Shown here: piece by piece, positions 43,271-50,737 of the stretch | How the letters are laid out: each line of letters starts with the position of its first letter | Position numbering within the stretch: position 1 is the first letter of the stretch | Assembly (NCBI GenBank): GCA_937862815.1 | Contig: CALMED010000005.1 | Location: 142,690 to 206,689, forward strand | Direction of reading: 5' to 3' | DNA length: 64,000 nt | Source: an uncultured Chitinophagaceae bacterium | GTDB lineage: Bacteria > Bacteroidota > Bacteroidia > Chitinophagales > Chitinophagaceae | Made by a program: the position numbers and the translations under genes | Notes under the pieces: model-generated | Told to the model about the DNA's origin: nothing | Seen by the model: only the letters and a program-made list of their open reading frames with translations | Databases searched by the model: none

Positions 43271-46200
43271 TTAAAATTTCTGTATCCGTTGCTGCAGCAG
43301 TCCACCGGGCGTGTGCAGCAGCAGCAGGTAGGTACCGGATGCCAGCTGTTGCAACTGCGGCAATACCACCTGGTTAAGTCCCGGCTCCACAGCCACCTTC
43401 TGCTCCCGAATTGTACGTCCAAATAAATCCACCATCTGCAGGCGTACGGTTTCCGTACGCGGCGCAAACAATTCCAGTTGCACCTGTGTGGTTACCGGGT
43501 TCACCACGGAACGGATTTCAAAATTACCATTGCCGCTGTTGGCCTGCAGTAAAATCGTTTTGCTGTAACTGCTGGTGCTGTTTTCGGCCGTCAGTTTCAA
43601 CCGGTACCAGGCCTTACCCGACAGGGCAATGGGATCGTTGAAGGTGTATTGCTGTGGCGTGGTGGAGTTGGGATTTTTTGATGCCACCTTACCAATGGGA
43701 TAAAAATGTTGCCCATCGTTGCTGCGCTCCACTTCAAACCAGGCGTTCCCCTGTTCGCTCAGTGTTTCCCAGCTGAGGCGGGCGCGCTGCTCCACAAGTG
43801 TACCGCGGAAATCGCCCAGTTCAGCCGGCAGAAGATCGCACATACCCAGGCTTACGGTTACAATTTCATCGGCGGAATAGGTATTACAGTTGTCATTGCT
43901 GAGATTGGCAATGGTGGTGGCCACCTTCAGGCGGTACTGGTGCCCGTTTACAAAAGGCGTGGCGAGGAAGGTGGGATAGTAAACTGTGTCTAAATAGTTC
44001 GTGCCGTTGTGCACAAATGAAAAACTATCCACACCCGGCTTCAACGGGGCATTGTGCCAGGAAGTGCCCCCATCGGTACTGCGTTCCCACACGTAATACT
44101 TGTAGTTATCGTAAAATGTACTCACAATAGACTGCACATTTACACTCGAATTGCGGCAGAGCTGGTTGGCAATGGTGGGATAAAATTCCAGTTCCGGCAA
44201 ACAGGTGGCTACGGTAATATCGTCAATGGCCCAGTCGTTACCACCACCTCCGGGGGCGTTATTGTACACCCGCATGGTGAAGCTGGTCTGCGTGGGACCG
44301 GTTACAAAAATAAAACCGCGCTTCACCCACTGGCCGGTATAAGGCAGATTACCGGAGGAATAATACGTAACACCATCAATCCCGATGGAGACGTTGGGGT
44401 TCACACCCGAGGAGTCGCCCGGCGCGGTGGGAATATAGCCGGCCGTGCTTGCACCCCGCCCGGCTGAATCACAACCACAACGGGAACAGATGTTGCGGAA
44501 CCAGGCAGATATTTCGTAATAGGTATTGGGACAGAGGCCGGTGATGGTCTGGTCAAAAGCCGAGTCGATCCGGTAAGCCGCATTCACCACCAGCATATAG
44601 CCTCCGGTATTGCCGCCGGTGGTATCGGCAGGGGGATTGCCCATCAGCGGGTTGGGGGCGCCTGTATGATCACCAATAATATCCCACACGGTGAAAACAC
44701 GGCTAGCATTGGGCTTAGGCAGCGAGCTGTTGGTGGTGTAAACTCCGGAAGTATTGTTAGAAACTCCATAGGCATAATCGTTAGGCGCGTTAGCGGCAAA
44801 ATGGAGGTACTGGTACCCGGCGGGCACGTTGGCGCTGGCCACGCGGTTTTTCAGGTTACCGGAACCAAACGTGCCGTTGAACTCTGTACCAATGGTATTT
44901 ACGCCCGTTGCGTTGGAACAGATACCATAGTTGGGATAAATAGCGAGTATACGGTTGGGCAGCACTTTGTTGATGACGGTGGGCAGTGCGGTGGAATAGG
45001 TGACGGAACCTCCGCCGATATTAATGGAGGTAAACGTAGTTGCGGTTACTGTTACCCGGTACGTTACCAGCATGATGCAGGCACTGTTAAAGAAAGAAGG
45101 GCGCATGGTGTTGGTGAGTTGCCCCCGGCGGAAGGCCGTTGCCTGGCTGGCGCCGGTGTAACCAATGCGGAACGACAAGGCGCCCCCCACAATTTCAGCC
45201 TGGTCGTCGCCCGCGGCATCGGTAAACGACTTGTATACCTTGCCTTCGTTGGTCTGGATGCGCAGGGTGTTGGGGATATACGTGGTACCGGTGGGAATAT
45301 TATCGTAGAATCCTACGCTGTCAATCGTTCCCCGGCGAACCACCACAGAGGTGCGGATTTCCAGCTGGTCGCCTGTTTCAATGCTGCCACCACCGGGCTT
45401 GCTCAGGTTGATGAAGCTCTTTCCGATGTCTACCAGGATGTTGGTGATACAGATACTGAAACCGCCCAGTGATGTGATGGAGCCGGCTGCATTGGAGTAA
45501 ACGCGGATGAAATATTCCTGTCCCACAGTAAGATCATGTGCCCCGATGGTGGTGGTGCCGCATTGTAACGAGGTGAGCGAACCGCAGGTGCCGGAAAACA
45601 GTTCCATCCGTACACCGGCCGCATTGAGATTGGTGCCAAGACTGCTGAGCGTGATCACCTGGTCGGCTGCCTGTGCCGTAAACCGGTACCAAACATCATC
45701 GTTGGCTGTACCGCCGCAGGTGGCGGCAATGCCGGAATTGGTGGCGCTGGCTACCGTTCCCCGCACATTGGTGCAACTGTTGCCGGGTGTGAGATTAATG
45801 GCGCCGGAACAGTTATCATTGGAAATTTCGTACCAGGTCATGATACTCCGCGAGAAAGTCGTGGCAGTACCGGGCGCCTGCTGCACATTTCCCGTGGCGC
45901 CCGCGGCCGCCAGGATGCGGTAGGCGGCTGTATGTGTTTGGGTTCCGGTTGTGTTGCGGATCTGGTTGGCAAGTCCGGTCTTGCTCCACCCTGTACCACT
46001 GAGGGATCCCCAGGTGGAGGAATTAGCGCCACTCCAGAAACCCATGGTTACGGAGTTGGGCAAAGTGGTGGTGACGCCGGTAATGATATTGGGATTGGCA
46101 TTGGAAGATGTGTTTGTTTGCAACGCATCCACCGCCCAGATATGATTGGCGTTGGTGGGCCGGAAGACATACATCACTGCGGTGAGGGCCAGGGTATTTC

Positions 46201-46567
46201 CTGCACCTACAGTAACGGTGGGGTTGGCGCTCCAGGTTCCGTTGTAGCGGCACCAGATGATGCGGGTGCTTTGGGTGTTGGCAGAGTAAGAGGCTTCCGC
46301 TACCCATGACTGACCACCTGCATTACCTATCGCGGGGTTAAAGCTGTTAGCCCGGTATTGGGCATGAATGACCACCAGGTCGCCTGCCTGCATATTGGCC
46401 GGAGGATTGATGGTGATGGTGGGTCCGGCAGAAGCGGCATTGTCGTTGGGGGTGGAGCCATAACCAAAGAAAGTCTGGGCTTCTGCTGAAAAGACTACCA
46501 GCAGGAAAGCGCAACCCAGCAGTAATCGGGTGGCAAAGGGGTACAGATATGTCCGTAACGCACGCAT
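43271..46567 (-). CDS. Large secreted adhesin-like protein with T9SS sorting domain (paralog A)
   Basis: 1098 residues. Signal peptide ends AEAQ (about 31). About 35-250: beta-rich domain beginning FFGYGSTPNDNAAS. About 255-375: a PPC/CUB-like domain (DVWYRFTA, YFIRVYS, FSICITN). About 380-540: a DUF11-like Ig module (SFINLSKPGGGSIETGDQLEIR). About 555-800: Cys-containing jelly-roll domain (WDIIGDHTG, YYEISAWFRNICSRCGC, GGGGNDWAIDDITVATC). Then an Ig-like part, an LPAELGDFRGTL fibronectin-like module and a type A sorting domain (VVNPVTTQVQLEL, LASGTYLLLLH). It is probably displayed on the surface through T9SS. Clear tandem paralog of the next gene upstream. Confidence 0.85.
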   Translation of the reverse strand: MRALRTYLYPFATRLLLGCAFLLVVFSAEAQTFFGYGSTPNDNAASAGPTITINPPANMQAGDLVVIHAQYRANSFNPAIGNAGGQSWVAEASYSANTQSTRIIWCRYNGTWSANPTVTVGAGNTLALTAVMYVFRPTNANHIWAVDALQTNTSSNANPNIITGVTTTLPNSVTMGFWSGANSSTWGSLSGTGWSKTGLANQIRNTTGTQTHTAAYRILAAAGATGNVQQAPGTATTFSRSIMTWYEISNDNCSGAINLTPGNSCTNVRGTVASATNSGIAATCGGTANDDVWYRFTAQAADQVITLSSLGTNLNAAGVRMELFSGTCGSLTSLQCGTTTIGAHDLTVGQEYFIRVYSNAAGSITSLGGFSICITNILVDIGKSFINLSKPGGGSIETGDQLEIRTSVVVRRGTIDSVGFYDNIPTGTTYIPNTLRIQTNEGKVYKSFTDAAGDDQAEIVGGALSFRIGYTGASQATAFRRGQLTNTMRPSFFNSACIMLVTYRVTVTATTFTSINIGGGSVTYSTALPTVINKVLPNRILAIYPNYGICSNATGVNTIGTEFNGTFGSGNLKNRVASANVPAGYQYLHFAANAPNDYAYGVSNNTSGVYTTNSSLPKPNASRVFTVWDIIGDHTGAPNPLMGNPPADTTGGNTGGYMLVVNAAYRIDSAFDQTITGLCPNTYYEISAWFRNICSRCGCDSAGRGASTAGYIPTAPGDSSGVNPNVSIGIDGVTYYSSGNLPYTGQWVKRGFIFVTGPTQTSFTMRVYNNAPGGGGNDWAIDDITVATCLPELEFYPTIANQLCRNSSVNVQSIVSTFYDNYKYYVWERSTDGGTSWHNAPLKPGVDSFSFVHNGTNYLDTVYYPTFLATPFVNGHQYRLKVATTIANLSNDNCNTYSADEIVTVSLGMCDLLPAELGDFRGTLVEQRARLSWETLSEQGNAWFEVERSNDGQHFYPIGKVASKNPNSTTPQQYTFNDPIALSGKAWYRLKLTAENSTSSYSKTILLQANSGNGNFEIRSVVNPVTTQVQLELFAPRTETVRLQMVDLFGRTIREQKVAVEPGLNQVVLPQLQQLASGTYLLLLHTPGGLLQQRIQKF

Positions 46568-46723
46568 AGGGATGGGATTGGATGTTCAGAAAAGATCAGG
46601 CAACAAACATGAACAACGGTTAACCCGTGCAATGCATGGTGAGCTGGTCCGGAACAAGTTGTGTACGGCATACAACAGAAAGAAAGTGTAGAGTTTCAGT
46701 TTTCATGGGGTCGGGATTTGTAA

Positions 46724-46754
46724 CAAATGTAGATATCCGGGTTGGCCGAAACAA
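46724..46754 (-). promoter_or_regulatory. Promoter of adhesin paralog A
   Basis: Minus-strand TTG (46752-46754), 20-base spacer, TACATTTG (46724-46731). Gives a long leader of about 150 bases. Confidence 0.65.
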
Positions 46755-46970
46755 TAGGATTTCCCGCCAAATCCGCGGACCGGGAAAATACGGAACGAGA
46801 AAGAGGCACGGGTAAAAAAGGCTTAGTAATTGATTTTACGGGCTTTAGCATGCAGCCACGGGTTGAATGGGAAAAACACTTCAACAAGCCAGCCATCACT
46901 TTTTTTGGCCGATACAGGTGAACCTGTACCGACAGGCCCTGTTTCTGCTGAATACACTTGCAGGTAATCT

Positions 46971-46997
46971 AAAAAAAACCGCCGGAACTACCGGCGG
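46971..46997 (-). terminator. Terminator of adhesin paralog B
   Basis: 7-bp perfect stem CCGCCGG/CCGGCGG (46979-46985, 46991-46997), 5-base loop, minus-strand T8. It is 22 bases past the stop at 47019. Confidence 0.92.
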
Positions 46998-47018
46998 CTT
47001 GCTACAGAAAATATGGTA

Positions 47019-50000
47019 TCAGAGTTTCATTACCCGCTTCTGCACTATGCCACGCGAAGTGGTCACGAGCAACACATAGGTGCCTGCCGGCAGGCGATGC
47101 ACATCGGTAAGGGTAACGGGATTCAGGCCGGCTTCCACCACTTGTTTCCGTTCCAGCAGGGGTCGTCCGAAAAGATCCAGCAACCGGATCTGAACCTGTT
47201 CTCCACGCGGAGCCACCAGCTCAAACTGCAACTGGGTGCGGAAGGGATTCACCACGCTGTGCAGTTCAAAATCACCATCCGGTGGAACCAGCGAAATAAT
47301 CCGGCTGTAGGTAGTTCCCATATTCCCTTCCCCGGTCATTTTCAGGCGGTACCAGGTCTTGCCCGTAAGCAACTTCGGATCGGTAAACTGGTAGTGTTGC
47401 ACCGTGGTGGAGGTACCGTACCGGCTGTGAACACGGCCGGCCAATTCGAAACGAACGCCATCCGTACTGCGCTCCACGTCAAACCACCCGTGTTGCTGTT
47501 CGGTAAGGGTTTCCCACTTCAGGTGGGCGCGGCGATCCGCTACAGCACCTTTGAAGGGGCCCATTTCCACCGGCAATACGTCACAGGCGCCAATGTTGAT
47601 CTGCACCAGTTCGGGCGCGGAATAGGAGTTGCAGTTGCTGTTGTTGAGATTGTCAATGGTTGTACCCACTTTCAGGCGGTACTGGTGCCCATCCTGCGAT
47701 ACGTTGGCCAGGAACTCGGGGTAAAAGATGGTATCGCGGTAACTGACGCCATTGTACGAATAACTGAAACTGTCGATATCACTTTTCAAAGGTGCCGGAT
47801 GCCAGGTAGCGCCCCCGTCGGTGCTTCGCTCCCACTGGTAGTAGCGGTAATTCTCGTAGAAGGTGCTAACGATAGAGGATACCCGAACCTGCGAGTTGCG
47901 GCAGAGTTCATTTGAAATTGTAGGGAAGAACTGCAACTGCGGCAAACAGGTCGCCAGGCTGATATCGTCCATCACCCAGTCGTTACCCCCGCCGCCCGGT
48001 GCGTTATTTTTAATGGAAATGGTAATTGAGGTTTGACCAGGCAGTGTGCGGAATACAAAGCCCTTCTTCACCCACTGACCCCACTGTCCGATGTAATCAA
48101 TATTACCCGAAACATAGTAGTCAACACCGTCTATCTGAAACGTAAGATTGGGCTTTACTCCAGACGAATCGCCGGGACCGGAAGGAATATAACCGGCAGG
48201 TACGCTGGGACTTGATGCTCCCCTGGCTGCACTGTCGATGCCGCAGCGTTTACAAACATTACGGAACCAGGCCGAAAATTCATAGAAAGTGTTTTCACAG
48301 AGACCGGTGATGGTCTGGTTGTTGGCCACCCCCAGGTCGTAGGCCGCATTCACCGCCAGCATGTACCCACCGTTGGCGCCGCTGGCGGGAGGCGGATTGC
48401 CGGCCAGCGGATCGGCAGCACCGGTGTGGTCGCCGATGATATCCCATACCCCAAAGACCCGGTCCGTACTGGGGCTTTGCGGACGTATCACAAAGGAATT
48501 GGTGTTCTCGCTGGGACTGAGATTCTTCACCACCGCATAATTACCATCGCCCGGGTTACCTGTAGTAAGTGATACATAGTTATAGCCAGGTACCGTGCCC
48601 GGGTTGGCGCCGTTGTGAGCCGTACCCGACCCAAAATCGCCACTTCCGGCAATCACGTTATTAGTACCGGTTGCATTTTCACATAAACCATAGTTCGGGT
48701 ACACCCGGAACGAAAGGGGGTTGGGGGAAAGGGTGTATTCAGCTGCTCCTGCGGACCCCACCTGGTTGCGGTAGCGGATGGCGCCGGGTCCATAATTGAT
48801 CAGTGTTTCAAAGGGAACGGAAGGGTCCACCCGTACGCGGTAAGTGATAACGATAAGCATTCCACTTGCCCGGGGGCGGTGGGTATTCGAATTATAATAA
48901 CCACCCCGTTGCGAAGTATCGGGTACGGTGGATGTAACAAAACCAACGGGCATATTCGTGGGAGATAAAATGGTGTCACGGCCCAGGTTGAAACGGATGG
49001 TTTTGTTGGCCGCTTGATACATGGCAAAATCATCACCGGGACCATCGGTGTAAGATGCATAGGGCAAGCCTTCGTTGGTTACCAGGCGCAGACTACCCGG
49101 TACATAGTTCAGGTTATCGGGAATCGTGTCGTTGAAGCGGGTACGGAAAATATGATACGTAGAGCCGTTGTTACGAACGTTTAACGAAACCCTTACCTCC
49201 AGTGTATCGCCGGGTGTTACGGTTCCGCCATTGGGACGGGAAACGTTGATGAAGCTTTTCCCGCTGGTAACAATCGGTACTATTGGATGTGTTACACAAA
49301 TATTGAAATTACCTGCACTTGTAATTGCTGAGGCTCCTGCTGAATAAACCCTTATAAAATAGGTAGCGCCAACTGTTAATCCGGTTGCCGTTAATGTGGC
49401 CGTATTACTGCAGGCTAACGATGTTAATGTGCCACAACTACCTGAAAAGAGTTCGGTGCGTGTGCCGGAACTGCTGAGATTAGTACCCAGAGATGATAAG
49501 GTGATGGTTGAAGCGGTGGCTGCAGCTGAAAAGCGAAACCAGACATCGTTGTTGGGGGTGCCGCCGCAGGAGGGGGCCGCAATACCCGAGCTGGTGGCAC
49601 TTTCCACCGTGCTACGGATATTCGTACACGAAGTATTGGAAGTAAGTTCTATTGCACCTTCACATGCATCACTAATCTCGGCCCAGCACATGCGGGTTCG
49701 TGTAGTGTTAGTGTTTGCCGACTGAACCTGGGAAACAGCAGGAATGGAAGCAACACCTTCCTGTATATTATATGCGCCAGTGTGCGATAACGTGCCGGTT
49801 GCCGAATTGCGCAACTGATCAGGTAACCCGGTTTTTGACCACCCGGTTCCACTCAGTGTTGACCACGTATTGGCAGAACTGTTGCCCCACAAACCCAAAG
49901 TAACGGTGCGGGGATGAAGGGTGGTAAATGTTGCTATACTCTGGGTTGTACCGGTGCCACTGGTATTATTCTGAGCATTGTCCACCACCCAATGATTGTT

Positions 50001-50414
50001 GGGGTTGGTGGGGCGGAATGCATACAAGTGTACTGAAAGCGCATTCGTACCTGTTGTAATGGTGACAGAGGGGTTGGCCGACCAGGTTCCATTGAAGCGG
50101 CACCAAAAAACGTTGTACCTGAAATTTGTTCCGGCGCCGGTGGTTCCACTGTTCCAGGTTTGACCACCAGTAGCCGAAATAGTCAATGTTCCGGAAGTGT
50201 TCCGGTATTGTGCATAGATTACCACTAAATCACCCACCTGCATGGCAGCCGGCGGAACAACAGCCACAGTAGGTCCTGCTTGTGATGCATTATCTGTAGC
50301 GGGTGCTGAAGAGTACCCAAAAAAGGTTTGGGCACTTACAGGCTGTAAAAACAGATGAAATACACCTGCTAATACGATGTGTAAAAGCGTACGGAATAGT
50401 CGAGTGTGCTTCAT
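47019..50414 (-). CDS. Large secreted adhesin-like protein with T9SS sorting domain (paralog B)
   Basis: 1131 residues from ATG 50414; the longer frame to 50468 lacks a signal peptide at its start. Signal peptide ends VSAQ (about 29). Same domain order as paralog A: FFGYSSAP N-domain, PPC/CUB-like domain (DVWFRFSA, YFIRVYS, FNICVTHP), DUF11-like module (SFINVSRPNGGTVTPGDTLEV), jelly-roll domain (VWDIIGDHTG, FYEFSAWFRNVCKRCG, GGGGNDWVMDDISLATC), LPVEMGPFKGAV module and type A sorting domain (VVNPFRTQLQFEL, LPAGTYVLLV). Ligand unknown. It has its own promoter and terminator, so the two paralogs are separate units. Confidence 0.85.
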   Translation of the reverse strand: MKHTRLFRTLLHIVLAGVFHLFLQPVSAQTFFGYSSAPATDNASQAGPTVAVVPPAAMQVGDLVVIYAQYRNTSGTLTISATGGQTWNSGTTGAGTNFRYNVFWCRFNGTWSANPSVTITTGTNALSVHLYAFRPTNPNNHWVVDNAQNNTSGTGTTQSIATFTTLHPRTVTLGLWGNSSANTWSTLSGTGWSKTGLPDQLRNSATGTLSHTGAYNIQEGVASIPAVSQVQSANTNTTRTRMCWAEISDACEGAIELTSNTSCTNIRSTVESATSSGIAAPSCGGTPNNDVWFRFSAAATASTITLSSLGTNLSSSGTRTELFSGSCGTLTSLACSNTATLTATGLTVGATYFIRVYSAGASAITSAGNFNICVTHPIVPIVTSGKSFINVSRPNGGTVTPGDTLEVRVSLNVRNNGSTYHIFRTRFNDTIPDNLNYVPGSLRLVTNEGLPYASYTDGPGDDFAMYQAANKTIRFNLGRDTILSPTNMPVGFVTSTVPDTSQRGGYYNSNTHRPRASGMLIVITYRVRVDPSVPFETLINYGPGAIRYRNQVGSAGAAEYTLSPNPLSFRVYPNYGLCENATGTNNVIAGSGDFGSGTAHNGANPGTVPGYNYVSLTTGNPGDGNYAVVKNLSPSENTNSFVIRPQSPSTDRVFGVWDIIGDHTGAADPLAGNPPPASGANGGYMLAVNAAYDLGVANNQTITGLCENTFYEFSAWFRNVCKRCGIDSAARGASSPSVPAGYIPSGPGDSSGVKPNLTFQIDGVDYYVSGNIDYIGQWGQWVKKGFVFRTLPGQTSITISIKNNAPGGGGNDWVMDDISLATCLPQLQFFPTISNELCRNSQVRVSSIVSTFYENYRYYQWERSTDGGATWHPAPLKSDIDSFSYSYNGVSYRDTIFYPEFLANVSQDGHQYRLKVGTTIDNLNNSNCNSYSAPELVQINIGACDVLPVEMGPFKGAVADRRAHLKWETLTEQQHGWFDVERSTDGVRFELAGRVHSRYGTSTTVQHYQFTDPKLLTGKTWYRLKMTGEGNMGTTYSRIISLVPPDGDFELHSVVNPFRTQLQFELVAPRGEQVQIRLLDLFGRPLLERKQVVEAGLNPVTLTDVHRLPAGTYVLLVTTSRGIVQKRVMKL

Positions 50415-50588
50415 AAATAAGGTACAGTATTGGGTGGTTAAAGTTGCCGTAGCCAGCAACCTGATCAATCAGACACCTGAAAAGAGGAATGAATACTACC
50501 GGGAATAACTACCTGCAGATAAGAGAATCCATCTAACAGGTACAGGCGGGCAGAATACAAACACGTTTCAAAGGAATCAGATTTGAGG

Positions 50589-50619
50589 CAAAAATAGATG
50601 ATGTCTGATAATGCGACAA
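50589..50619 (-). promoter_or_regulatory. Promoter of adhesin paralog B
   Basis: Minus-strand TTG (50617-50619), 20-base spacer, TATTTTTG (50589-50596). Confidence 0.65.
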
Positions 50620-50702
50620 TAGATAAATCACTAATATTTTCACATGGTATTTATACGATAAGATAAAGGAGAACCCCTATAGACATTGTTCAGGAATACA
50701 AT

Positions 50703-50710
50703 TACATTTG
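50703..50710 (+). promoter_or_regulatory. -7 element of the secreted sugar-dehydrogenase-like gene
   Basis: TACATTTG; its TTG at 50708 is in frame with the gene but the signal peptide starts at ATG 50738. A possible TTG at 50686-50688 gives only a 14-base spacer. Confidence 0.5.
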
Positions 50711-50737
50711 TGCCATCCAAAATCCTGTAATAAAATC

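Larger units (their letters stand above)
46568..47018. other. 451-bp gap between the two adhesin paralogs
   Basis: No gene seen. The gap holds the terminator of paralog B (46971-46997), the promoter of paralog A (46724-46754) and an unusually long 5' leader of about 150 bases upstream of paralog A. I see no riboswitch I recognise in the leader. Confidence 0.6.
50415..50737. other. 323-bp divergent intergenic region
   Basis: No gene seen. It is AT-rich compared with its flanks and carries divergent promoters: 50589-50619 for the adhesin paralog B and 50703-50710 for the sugar-dehydrogenase-like gene. Leader of paralog B is about 170 bases. Confidence 0.6.

Noticed and set aside
50708..50737. 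TTG at 50708 as start of the sugar-dehydrogenase-like gene
   Set aside because: It is the end of TACATTTG; the ATG at 50738 begins a normal signal peptide.
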